Source: Planococcus donghaensis MPA1U2
GTDB taxonomy: Bacteria; Bacillota; Bacilli; Bacillales_A; Planococcaceae
DNA: 55,963 nucleotides
Assembly: GCF_000189395.1 (NCBI RefSeq)
Contig: NZ_AEPB01000043.1
Location: 1-55,963, forward strand
Reading direction: 5' to 3'
Shown here: piece after piece, positions 24,574 through 32,745 of the stretch
How positions within the stretch are numbered: position 1 is the stretch's first letter
Layout of the letters: each line of letters opens with the position of its first letter
Made by a program: the position numbers and the translations under genes
The notes under the pieces: generated by a model
What the model was told of the DNA's origin: nothing
Databases searched by the model: none
The model's input: only the letters and a program-made list of their open reading frames with translations

Positions 24574-25383
24574 ATTTTTCTTGGATTGGCGATTGAGCGC
24601 GCTCGTTCTGTATTTCTTTTTATCCGTTTTTGATAATGCCTTGTACTCTTCTAAGAAAGTTTCGTATTTGGCAATGACTTCTTTTGTGGGGCCATATTCT
24701 TTAACGACGCCAAATTCCAGCCATAAAATCTGATCACAGAACTTTTTCATTTGTGCAATGGAGTGACTAACAAAAAACATCGTTTTTCCTTTTTTCTTAA
24801 ACTCCATCATTTTGTCTAAGCTTTTTTCAGAAAAGGCTTTATCGCCTACGGATAAGGCTTCATCCACGATTAAAATATCGGGATTCACACGTACCGAAAT
24901 CGAAAATCCTAGTCGCGATTTCATCCCACTAGAATACGTTTTTACAGGCTGATCGATAAACTTCTCCAGTTCTGCAAACTCGATAATTTCATCTTCCATC
25001 TCAGAAATCTGTTTTTGAGAAAATCCAAGCATCAATAATTTGAGCTCGATGTTTTCACGACCTGACAACTTGCCATCTAATCCTGCGTTTACTGCGATCA
25101 AAGCTACGTCACCGTTGCTTGTCACATGACCATTGGTTGAAGGAATAACACCTGCAATAATGTTTGCTAAAGTCGATTTCCCAGATCCGTTAATACCAAC
25201 AAGTCCGACAATCGATCCCTCTTCCACCGTGAAAGAAACATTTTGCAAAGCATAAAAATTCTCCCCATAATCTTTATAAGGGACTAGCAAATCAAAAAGT
25301 CGTTCAGATTTTTTCTTATATAATTTATAACGTTTTGAGACGTTTTTCACTTCTACTGAATTACCCAAATTTTTCACATCCAA
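24550..25383 (-). CDS. tagH: Teichoic acid ABC exporter, ATPase subunit
   Basis: A 277-residue ATPase that with TagG flips undecaprenyl-linked wall teichoic acid across the membrane. Motifs: Walker A GINGSGKS (about 83-90), signature YSSGMKSRL (about 171), Walker B ILIVDEALSVGD (about 190), switch His in VSHS. It is the short TagH form, lacking the extra C-terminal membrane and extracellular part of B. subtilis TagH. The start appears to be TTG at 25383, directly after the tagG stop and without a clear ribosome site, so translational coupling to tagG is likely; a GTG two codons in is the alternative. Confidence 0.93.
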   Translation of the reverse strand: MDVKNLGNSVEVKNVSKRYKLYKKKSERLFDLLVPYKDYGENFYALQNVSFTVEEGSIVGLVGINGSGKSTLANIIAGVIPSTNGHVTSNGDVALIAVNAGLDGKLSGRENIELKLLMLGFSQKQISEMEDEIIEFAELEKFIDQPVKTYSSGMKSRLGFSISVRVNPDILIVDEALSVGDKAFSEKSLDKMMEFKKKGKTMFFVSHSIAQMKKFCDQILWLEFGVVKEYGPTKEVIAKYETFLEEYKALSKTDKKKYRTSALNRQSKKNEKPVEIL

Positions 25384-25386
25384 TTT

Positions 25387-26193
25387 TTATAAGAAGTCAA
25401 TAAACTGACTTCTGAATTTCACGTGAAGATAAGAACCAACAAGGAATGTTAATACAACCACTCCTACGAAATAAAGGGTATACGTTGGATTTTCAACAAA
25501 GTACCAGCCTTCACCAAGTAGTGAATAACGATACCCTTCTATAACGTAATAGAAAGGATTGAGTTTCAAGAACACTTGCCATGACTCTGGTAGCAACGTT
25601 GGCGGCCATAATATCGGTGATAAATACAGTAGCATGCGCATAACTGATTGCAACAGCATTTGTACGTCTCTAACAATAGTGGACAGCGTCGATGTAATTA
25701 GCGAAAGGCTAAACAAGAATACAAGCAGTCCAACGATATAGATTGGCAACTGTATGTAGTAAATGGAAATCGGAAAGCCAATAAACTGTAATACAATCAT
25801 TCCAATAGCTAACAAAATCAGATGCGGATATAATTGCGCAAAGATTGTATAATTTGGAATGACACTCATTGGAAAGTTCATCTTGGCCAGCATCCTAATC
25901 TTAGTGTAGATCGACTTAGAAGCTTTCATGACACTACCGTTGATAAAAAACCATACGAGAATTCCGGCGAACATCCATTGGAAATAGGGAATCTCTCCAA
26001 TAGCTTCTCGCTGCCTAATTCCAAATCCGAAAACAAACCAATAGATCATAATTTGAATAGCTGGGTTAATAATCTCCCAAGCTGCCCCTAAATAATTTCC
26101 TCTTGTTAAGCTTCGCAACTCATAAACAGACAGCCGGTTAATTAAATAAGAGAATTTCACTTGCTCTTTAAGAACTTTTATCGCTGATTTCAT
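25387..26193 (-). CDS. tagG: Teichoic acid ABC exporter, permease subunit
   Basis: A 268-residue ABC-2 type permease with about six membrane helices and the typical N-terminal amphipathic segment ahead of TRGNYLGAAWEIINPAIQ. The C-terminal helices contain PFYYVIEGYR and a final helix before KFRSQFIDFL. It pairs with TagH (3 bases downstream). GAGG lies 7 bases before ATG 26193; a GTG at 26205 is disfavoured since it overlaps that ribosome site. The upstream glycerophosphotransferase gene lies 49 bases away, so all three probably form one unit. Confidence 0.92.
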   Translation of the reverse strand: MKSAIKVLKEQVKFSYLINRLSVYELRSLTRGNYLGAAWEIINPAIQIMIYWFVFGFGIRQREAIGEIPYFQWMFAGILVWFFINGSVMKASKSIYTKIRMLAKMNFPMSVIPNYTIFAQLYPHLILLAIGMIVLQFIGFPISIYYIQLPIYIVGLLVFLFSLSLITSTLSTIVRDVQMLLQSVMRMLLYLSPILWPPTLLPESWQVFLKLNPFYYVIEGYRYSLLGEGWYFVENPTYTLYFVGVVVLTFLVGSYLHVKFRSQFIDFL

Positions 26194-26242
26194 AGGTATC
26201 CTCACTTAATCACTTTTTATCTTATTGACTAACTTGCAACGA

Positions 26243-27442
26243 TTACTTTAAAAAAGCGTTCACAACGCGCTCCGTCGCTCGCCCATCTTCAAGAGAAGAA
26301 AAGCGTTTTTTAAACTCAGCAAAAGCTTGATTTGATTGGACATCAAGGTCTTTCAACTCTCTAATTGCCTCAAACAATTCACTTTCTGTCTGGACAATCG
26401 GACCTGGTGCCTCATTTTCAATATCAATATAAAAACCACGTAATTGATCGCGATAATTTTCCAAGTCGTACATAAAGAAAATAATCGGGCGATTCAAAAT
26501 AGCATAATCGAAAAATACAGATGAATAATCTGTGATTAATAAATCAGCTGCTAAGTACAAGTCACGAATATCTGGGTAACGCGACACATCGTAAACAATT
26601 CCTTCATACGCTGAGAAATCAAAGTTCTCAGCAACTAAGTAATGCATACGAGACAAGAGTACCCAGTCTTCACCAAATTCCTTTTCCCAGTTTTTCAAGT
26701 CAAATTGAAAGTCAAACTTATACTTCCCTTTTTGATAAAATTCATTATCTCTCCATGTAGGAGCATATAACATAATTTTTTTATGCTCAGCAATGCCGAG
26801 GTCTTTTTTCAAATTACTCACTAAAGTAGAAGAGTTGTTGCTTAAAACATCATTCCGAGGATATCCAGATTCAATTACTTTTCCATTGTAGTGGAAGGCA
26901 CGTTTAAAAATTTCGGATGAATATGTGTTAGGAGAAATTAAGTAATCCCATTTCTCCGACTCCAGCACGAAATTTTTTTTATATGAATCGGTTTTCGTAT
27001 TCGGCATATGAACTTCTTCTATATCTAGTCCAAGTTTTTTCAAAGGAGTACCATGCCAAGTTTGCAAGTATACCGTTTCTTTAGGTTTTGGCATCCATAA
27101 TGGAAGCCTAACATTGTTGACCCAGTATTCCGCTCTTGGGAACGTCCAAAACCAGTCTATCGTAAACCTTTGGATATAAGGTACGTTAAATTCTTCAAAA
27201 AGCTTGATTGCACTTTTGTCGACACTCCACAAAAGTTTATAATCCGGGTAATGTTCTTTCATATATTCATATATAGCACGTGGATTATCGCTAAATTGCT
27301 TGGCATGAAAACTTTCAAACACCACTAATTTTTTCTTTTTTGGAAGTTTTCCTAACACCACAAATATCGCTCGAAATGCCCTTCTTGTATAGCTACTATC
27401 TTTTAGACTTTTTAGTTTTTGGATGAGGCTCAAATTTTTCAC
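26243..27442 (-). CDS. CDP-glycerol glycerophosphotransferase (TagB/TagF family)
   Basis: A 399-residue membrane-associated enzyme that adds glycerol phosphate from CDP-glycerol to the teichoic acid chain. Visible catalytic motifs: TWHGTPLKKLG (about 128-138), YAPTWRDNEF (about 226) and ITDYSSVFFDYAILNRP (about 303-319). The length fits a single catalytic domain; B. subtilis TagF has an extra N-terminal half, so this could be a primase (TagB-like) or a short polymerase. Start is GTG at 27442 with a weak ribosome site; a TTG at 27433 after AGGTG is also possible. It precedes tagG and is divergent from tagD. Confidence 0.88.
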   Translation of the reverse strand: MKNLSLIQKLKSLKDSSYTRRAFRAIFVVLGKLPKKKKLVVFESFHAKQFSDNPRAIYEYMKEHYPDYKLLWSVDKSAIKLFEEFNVPYIQRFTIDWFWTFPRAEYWVNNVRLPLWMPKPKETVYLQTWHGTPLKKLGLDIEEVHMPNTKTDSYKKNFVLESEKWDYLISPNTYSSEIFKRAFHYNGKVIESGYPRNDVLSNNSSTLVSNLKKDLGIAEHKKIMLYAPTWRDNEFYQKGKYKFDFQFDLKNWEKEFGEDWVLLSRMHYLVAENFDFSAYEGIVYDVSRYPDIRDLYLAADLLITDYSSVFFDYAILNRPIIFFMYDLENYRDQLRGFYIDIENEAPGPIVQTESELFEAIRELKDLDVQSNQAFAEFKKRFSSLEDGRATERVVNAFLK

Positions 27443-27617
27443 CTAACTTCTTTCTAGTTAAATGGAACAGACAAAATCTATCACAATAAATAGCATCCGT
27501 TCTTTTTTTATTTTATACTACCTTTAAGCGTTTCTGTGGAACTTATGAATGCAACTTTTCTTCTATGAAAGCGTCTAATCACTCATACTTCTCCCATATT
27601 TTCAATAGCTATTACAC

Positions 27618-27642
27618 ATGATAACATATAAGATGGTATCAT
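27618..27642. promoter_or_regulatory. Inverted repeat between divergent tag units
   Basis: ATGATA (27618-27623) and TATCAT (27637-27642) are separated by 13 bases in the 250-bp divergent region between the glycerophosphotransferase gene and tagD. It could be a shared operator. No clear promoter pair was found and no PhoP-type TTAACA repeats are visible here. Confidence 0.3.
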
Positions 27643-27692
27643 AGCATATTGTGAAAAAATCGAAAATAAGCATTTTTGGAGTGAATACATAT

Positions 27693-28085
27693 ATGAAGAA
27701 AGTAATAACTTACGGAACCTTTGACTTGATTCATCATGGGCATATAAACATTTTGAAACGAGCAAAAGAAAACGGAGATTATTTAATCGTCGGCTTATCA
27801 ACAGATGAATTTAACGCGATTAAAGGCAAAGCTGCCTATCACTCCTACGAAGAGCGAAAACTTATACTAGAAGCTATAAAATACGTTGATGAAGTGATTC
27901 CTGAAAGCAATTGGGGCCAAAAGGTGTCGGACATCACTAGTAACGAAATTGACTTATTTGTTATGGGGTCTGATTGGGAAGGTAAATTTGACGAACTGAT
28001 GGACTATTGTGAGGTTCTTTATTTGCCACGAACAGAAGGCATTTCAACCACTAAAATCAAAACAGACCTTTTTAATCGCAAATGA
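27693..28085 (+). CDS. tagD: Glycerol-3-phosphate cytidylyltransferase
   Basis: A 130-residue cytosolic enzyme that makes CDP-glycerol from CTP and glycerol 3-phosphate for teichoic acid synthesis. Nucleotidyltransferase motifs GTFDLIHHGHINILKRA (HxGH, about 8-24) and the C-terminal RTEGISTTKIK are intact; length equals TagD (129). ATG at 27693 has GGAG about 10 bases upstream; the open frame extends further upstream without a start signal. Its stop overlaps the next start (ATGA), so it is coupled to the following glycerophosphotransferase. The glp regulon elsewhere in the window can feed its substrate. Confidence 0.95.
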   Translation: MKKVITYGTFDLIHHGHINILKRAKENGDYLIVGLSTDEFNAIKGKAAYHSYEERKLILEAIKYVDEVIPESNWGQKVSDITSNEIDLFVMGSDWEGKFDELMDYCEVLYLPRTEGISTTKIKTDLFNRK

Positions 28086-29251
28086 TTAAAGAATTTGGAA
28101 TTTCCATCTACCTCTTTCTGTTCAAAGTCCTGTTTGCCCTGTTCAAACTATTCCCACTAAAAAACAAAACGGTCTTCCTTTCTTCTTTTGGTGATAATGC
28201 ATTTTTTATTGCGAACGAGTTATCAAAATCACAACAGCATCAAATGATTTTCATCAACCAAGCAAAATGCAAACTCGATTTCACAACTATTCCAACGGAC
28301 AATAAAAAGATTTATAGCTTTGAAACGTCCAATATTTTGGATACTTTTTTATCCATCTATCATTTGGCAACTTCAAAATATGTCTTTGTTGATAATTATG
28401 CCGGAGTTCTTTCCGTCATCAAGTTTCGACATGAAGTAAAATGCATACAATTATGGCATGCAGCTGGCGCTATTAAGAAATTTGGTTGGAGCGATCCTGA
28501 AACTTCGGCAAGAAGTGAACGGGCAAAGTTGAGATTTCAACAAGTGTATGATCGTTTTCAATACATTCCTGTAGGCTCTCAGCAAATGGCAGATATTTTC
28601 TCTGAATCTTTCCATGTGGATCAAAGTCATTTCATCTACACCGGCGTTCCGCAAACAGATTTTTACTTTGATCCTGTTGCTAAAGAGCAAGCACATGCTA
28701 GGTTACAAAACTTGTACCCCGCGATTACGGGAAAAAAGGTCGTGTTATACGCTCCTACTTTCCGTAAAAATTCGCTGAATAGTATGGAGCTCCAGTTGAA
28801 CGTAGAAGAGCTTCTAGAAAGGCTAGACGAGCAGTATGTAGTATTGATTCGTCTTCACCCTTCTGTTCAAGAAGTGACTAATTTTACTGAACACTCGCGT
28901 GTTCTGCTGGTAAATGATTATCCACACCTTAGCGAATTGCTTATTGTCAGTGATATTTTGATTACCGATTATTCCTCGATTCCGGTGGAATTTTCATTGC
29001 TTGAGAAAAAAATGATTTTCTTCACATATGACCTTGAAGAGTATGGGAAAACGCAAGGCATATGGGCGGAAAATAGTTTATACTTCCCTGGTCCAATTGT
29101 GAAGACCACAAGCGAAGTAATTGATCAAATTTTAGATCCGTCGATTGACTATGAAAAAATTGATCAATTCCGCAAGCATTGGAATACGTATTCAACAGGT
29201 AAGAGTACATCTCAATTAATTACCGTAATTTACGATCCGAATGACCTATAA
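28082..29251 (+). CDS. CDP-glycerol glycerophosphotransferase, TagB-like
   Basis: A 389-residue member of the TagB/TagF family. Motifs: LWHAAGAIKKFG (about 124-135, with Ala in place of the Gly of WHG), YAPTFRKNS (about 219), ITDYSSIPVEFSLLEKK (about 297-313). An N-terminal hydrophobic helix (about 8-25) suggests membrane association. Its coupling to tagD suggests the TagB primase role, adding the first glycerol phosphate to the linkage unit, but primase and polymerase cannot be told apart reliably by sequence alone. It ends at a strong terminator. Confidence 0.88.
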   Translation: MIKEFGISIYLFLFKVLFALFKLFPLKNKTVFLSSFGDNAFFIANELSKSQQHQMIFINQAKCKLDFTTIPTDNKKIYSFETSNILDTFLSIYHLATSKYVFVDNYAGVLSVIKFRHEVKCIQLWHAAGAIKKFGWSDPETSARSERAKLRFQQVYDRFQYIPVGSQQMADIFSESFHVDQSHFIYTGVPQTDFYFDPVAKEQAHARLQNLYPAITGKKVVLYAPTFRKNSLNSMELQLNVEELLERLDEQYVVLIRLHPSVQEVTNFTEHSRVLLVNDYPHLSELLIVSDILITDYSSIPVEFSLLEKKMIFFTYDLEEYGKTQGIWAENSLYFPGPIVKTTSEVIDQILDPSIDYEKIDQFRKHWNTYSTGKSTSQLITVIYDPNDL

Positions 29252-29258
29252 CTCACTT

Positions 29259-29296
29259 ACCAGCAATCCATTAGATGGGATTGCTGGTTTTTTTAT
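29259..29296 (+). terminator. Terminator of tagD operon
   Basis: Perfect 11-bp stem ACCAGCAATCC (29259-29269) / GGATTGCTGGT (29278-29288) followed by seven T. Confidence 0.92.
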
Positions 29297-29489
29297 TTTA
29301 AACCAAGTCGTTTATTTAAATTAATGTAAATCCACTATATTATTTCAAAATATTCAGTCATTAATAAGGCGAATCGACTAATTTTGTGGTATATTAAAAG
29401 TATAAAACTCATATTTCCCCTCCATATTGCCCCCTCTCCTATACATACGCTGACGTAATTTCAGCGCACTAACCAAAGGGGTGAGAAAG

Positions 29490-30686
29490 GTGCTTTCTTC
29501 TAAATGGGTCAAAGTCATAGCCGCGTTGCTTCTAATCCTATTTACCGTATTTTCTTTCTCTAGTCAGTCACAAGCAGCAAGTTCCACATATATCTCAAAA
29601 GGCAATACAACGAGTAAAGTGGTTGCTCTTACGTTTGATGATGGTTCAGACGGTACTAACATCAACAAAATTTTAGATGTCTTGTCTGCCAACAAAGTAG
29701 ATGCTACGTTTTTTTTAACAGGGTCTGGCGCGAAAAACCATCCTTCATGGATCAAAAATATTTCAGCTAAAGGTCACCAACTTGGCAACCACTCTTATTC
29801 ACATCCTGACTTCACAAAACTGTCAGCTGCAAAAATCAAAAGTGAACTTGATACAACTGAAGCAACGATTAAAGATCTTACAAGTGAAACAACAAAGCCA
29901 ATTTTCAGAGCTCCATTTGGTGCATCTAATTCAGCTGTTTTAAAAGCTGTTGGGGATGCTGGATACACTCACACCATTCAATGGAATATTGACACTGTCG
30001 ATTGGAAAGGTGTTTCTGCCACACAAATCACCAATAAAGTTATGGATAATATTGTACCTGGGTCTATTGTGTTAATGCATACAGGTGCAGGAGCATCTGG
30101 AACTCCAGGAGCTTTGCCTAGCATGATTAGCAAATTGAAAGCTAAAGGATACACGTTTGTAACTGTATCCGAATTGTTAAACTTACCTTCCACTCCTGTC
30201 AGTGGTACTAAATATACAGTCAAAGCTGGGGACACTCTATACAGCATCGCGAAAAAATACAATGTGACCGTTTCAGCATTGGCCAAAGCCAATAATATTA
30301 CCAACTATAATTTGATCCGTGTCGGACAAGTACTCACCATTCCAGGGAAAACCACGACACCTCCCGCTACAGCTGTTAAATACACAGTTAAAGCTGGGGA
30401 CACGCTTTACGGCATTGCGAGAAAATACAATGTTACGGTCTCAGCATTAGCTAAAGCCAATAATATTACCAACTACAATTTGATCCATGTGGGTCAAGTC
30501 TTAACGATTCCAGGGAAATCTACAACTCCTCCAGCTACGTCTGTTAACTACACAGTTAAAGCTGGTGACACGCTTTATAGCATTGCAAGAAAATACAACA
30601 GCACCGTTGCTAAAATAGCCGCTGCCAATAATATCTCGAATGTCAATGCAATTCGCGTAGGCCAAGTGTTAGTGATTCCACAATAA
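29490..30686 (+). CDS. Secreted LysM polysaccharide deacetylase
   Basis: An exported 398-residue cell-wall enzyme. Signal peptide (about 1-30, ending SQAAS), NodB-type deacetylase domain (about 40-215) and three LysM repeats (about 223-266, 277-320 and 331-398) separated by Pro/Thr linkers. NodB motifs are intact: TFDDGSD, HSYSHP, RAPFGAS, DTVDW and IVLMHTG, so it should deacetylate peptidoglycan or chitin-like amino sugars using a divalent metal. The LysM modules anchor it to peptidoglycan. GTG at 29490 is preferred (AAGGGG ends 8 bases before); the in-frame GTG at 29481 overlaps that ribosome site. The three LysM coding segments are near-repeats at DNA level. Monocistronic. Confidence 0.93.
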   Translation: MLSSKWVKVIAALLLILFTVFSFSSQSQAASSTYISKGNTTSKVVALTFDDGSDGTNINKILDVLSANKVDATFFLTGSGAKNHPSWIKNISAKGHQLGNHSYSHPDFTKLSAAKIKSELDTTEATIKDLTSETTKPIFRAPFGASNSAVLKAVGDAGYTHTIQWNIDTVDWKGVSATQITNKVMDNIVPGSIVLMHTGAGASGTPGALPSMISKLKAKGYTFVTVSELLNLPSTPVSGTKYTVKAGDTLYSIAKKYNVTVSALAKANNITNYNLIRVGQVLTIPGKTTTPPATAVKYTVKAGDTLYGIARKYNVTVSALAKANNITNYNLIHVGQVLTIPGKSTTPPATSVNYTVKAGDTLYSIARKYNSTVAKIAAANNISNVNAIRVGQVLVIPQ

Positions 30687-30702
30687 TCTTTTTCTACGCA
30701 TT

Positions 30703-30740
30703 TAAAGAAGTTGGAAATTATTTCTCCAGCTTCTTTTTTG
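30703..30740 (+). terminator. Terminator of deacetylase gene
   Basis: Stem AAGAAG-TTGGA / TCCAG-CTTCTT (slightly imperfect) followed by TTTTTT. Confidence 0.78.
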
Positions 30741-30856
30741 TGTTTAATAATTTCTTCGAATTTCAAGTTATATGATTATTTATACCTATATTATAAAATT
30801 AAAGCCAAATCTATAATAGTATAGATATTCCATTTTTTATAAACAGGAGGAAGAAA

Positions 30857-32044
30857 ATGAAGCGTTTAGTTGGGTTTTTAGTCGTTTTTGGGTTTGTACT
30901 TAGTACATTGCCTTTGTCTGCATTTGCGATCAAGTCGGATGAGGCAGAATTTAATGCATTTTTAGTAGAAATCAATTGGGAGAAACAAGATTATCTAAAC
31001 TACTTAGCAAGCAAAGATTGGTCTTTAGATGAGTTTGAGACAATTGATGAGCTAGGAACACCTTTAACTGAAAAAGGCATTCAGCTTTTAACAGAAAAGT
31101 TAGAGATGACCCGCACAGAATTAAATGAGCTACTTTATGAATACGGCGACCTCGAGTATGGCGAAGATGTGCTTGATGGTGTCTACTTAATTTTCATTGA
31201 AGATGTTGAATACTTTAGTGAATTTTATTTAGATGATTACACAGGTACACCGATTGACGATGAAAACCTACAAGAATTAATGGATAACTTTGGCTTTGCA
31301 TCAGAACAAGAGTTAGAAGAATTTCTACAAGGTTATTCTGATTCTCTAGAAAACTACGACTTTATCGAAGACTTAGAAGAATCCCTTCTTTTTTATACAG
31401 AAATGGATGATTACGAGTTAGATTTCAACGGCCTTTTCACTGAACTTGGTTTGACTGAAGAAGAAGTGGAAAGATTGATTGCTCATTTAGAAACTTTGAA
31501 TTATGAAGACCCTGCATTTGAAGAACAATTAACACAATTAAGTGATCGCATGATGGCCATGGAAGATTTTGAAACAGCTGACGAATTAACAGCCGAACAA
31601 ATTGCCGAAATGATGGATATTTATAGCGACATGATTAACTTGTTTGAATTGAAAACAACGTACTTTTTTGTAAAAGATGGCGTGAAAAAGCCGGTTTCAT
31701 TGGCTACATTAATGACACTTCAATCAACTGAAGGTGCAGACTTATTAATTGAAATCTACAATCTAAAAGATGTATTTTTAGCGGATGTTTTGTTGACAGC
31801 CGATATGTTTGGATCTGATTTAATTGCTGATACAGGAAAAGACTTAGGTGCGGTAGAAACTATCATTTCAACTCCTACTGTGACGCAAAAACCAACTGTA
31901 TCTACACCAAGTGCAACAAAAACGGTTAAAGGTGGCAAACTACCGGTTACTGCTTCTAACTTTGTGCCTACTTTACTTTTCGGACTGGCGCTACTTTTAA
32001 GTGGAGTTATTTTATTCCGTCGCTTGAGAGCTGAAAAAATTTAA
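30857..32044 (+). CDS. Processed acidic surface protein with LPxTA sorting signal
   Basis: A 395-residue exported, extremely acidic helical protein. Signal peptide (about 1-24), then about 300 residues dominated by Glu, Asp, Leu and Tyr, a Thr/Ser/Pro linker (about 335-356), the sorting motif LPVTA (about 362-366), a membrane helix and a basic tail RRLRAEKI. It matches the family described as processed acidic surface protein with LPxTA, partner of class D sortases. The next gene is such a sortase, overlapping by one base. The biological role of the acidic domain is not known. Ribosome site AGGAGG, 6 bases before ATG. Confidence 0.9.
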   Translation: MKRLVGFLVVFGFVLSTLPLSAFAIKSDEAEFNAFLVEINWEKQDYLNYLASKDWSLDEFETIDELGTPLTEKGIQLLTEKLEMTRTELNELLYEYGDLEYGEDVLDGVYLIFIEDVEYFSEFYLDDYTGTPIDDENLQELMDNFGFASEQELEEFLQGYSDSLENYDFIEDLEESLLFYTEMDDYELDFNGLFTELGLTEEEVERLIAHLETLNYEDPAFEEQLTQLSDRMMAMEDFETADELTAEQIAEMMDIYSDMINLFELKTTYFFVKDGVKKPVSLATLMTLQSTEGADLLIEIYNLKDVFLADVLLTADMFGSDLIADTGKDLGAVETIISTPTVTQKPTVSTPSATKTVKGGKLPVTASNFVPTLLFGLALLLSGVILFRRLRAEKI

Positions 32045-32697
32045 TGATAAACGACCAACTAAAAAAAAGAAGAAGCAAAAAATCGCTTCTTCTTTTTCTA
32101 TCGATTGCCTTGGTTGTTTCCGGTTTATGGTTTAGCACAACGAGCACAGCAACTTTCATCAAAGGTTATATGCTTTATAAAACAGGAAATGTTGAAGCTA
32201 AAGATTTTAGCGGCAAGCCTGAGTCTCCACGACTTGAAATTGATGAGAAACACGCAAAAAATGACTTACTGAATCTTGAGTATCCACAAAAACCTGAAGT
32301 TGGCGACTTGATGGGAGAACTATTCATTCCAAAACTTGAAGCCAGCCTACCCATTATTCATGGCACAGACGAAGATGAGTTAGAAAAAGGCGTCGGCCAT
32401 TTCGCCCAAAGTGTACTGCCCGGTGAAGATGACAATTCCGTATTGTCTGGGCACCGCGATACCGTCTTCCGCGAACTGGGTAAAGTCGGAAAAGGCGACC
32501 TCTTAACGGTTAAAACCTATTCAGGCACTTTCACTTATAAAGTGCGTCAAGTTCGAATCGTCGATCAAGACGATCGAACCGTTATAGTTCCAAAACCAAA
32601 AGCTACCTTAACCGTTTCTACATGCTATCCATTCGATTATATTGGATACGCTCCAGAACGCTATATATTAGTAGCTGACTTGGTTTCAAGTAAATAA
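32044..32697 (+). CDS. Class D sortase
   Basis: A 217-residue membrane-anchored transpeptidase that cleaves the sorting signal and links the protein to the cell wall. One N-terminal helix (about 14-36), then the sortase barrel with catalytic His in LSGHRDT (about 136), Cys194 in TVSTCYPF and Arg in APERYIL (about 207). Its start overlaps the stop of the LPxTA surface protein (TAATG), so it is dedicated to that substrate by context. The B. subtilis counterpart is YhcS. Closed by a strong terminator. Confidence 0.93.
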   Translation: MINDQLKKRRSKKSLLLFLSIALVVSGLWFSTTSTATFIKGYMLYKTGNVEAKDFSGKPESPRLEIDEKHAKNDLLNLEYPQKPEVGDLMGELFIPKLEASLPIIHGTDEDELEKGVGHFAQSVLPGEDDNSVLSGHRDTVFRELGKVGKGDLLTVKTYSGTFTYKVRQVRIVDQDDRTVIVPKPKATLTVSTCYPFDYIGYAPERYILVADLVSSK

Positions 32698-32731
32698 AAG
32701 AGCGGTGAAGTCAATTCACCGCTCTTTTTTC
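32697..32731. terminator. Terminator between sortase and teichoic transferase genes
   Basis: Perfect stem AAAGAGCGGTGAA / TTCACCGCTCTTT with 5-base loop and T-run on plus; the A-run on the left also gives a minus-strand tail, serving both convergent genes. Confidence 0.9.
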
Positions 32732-32745
32732 TAACTTATTTTTAG

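Noticed and set aside
29490-30686. DNA repeats within the deacetylase gene as an intergenic-type repeat element
   Set aside because: They encode the three LysM modules and are explained by domain duplication.
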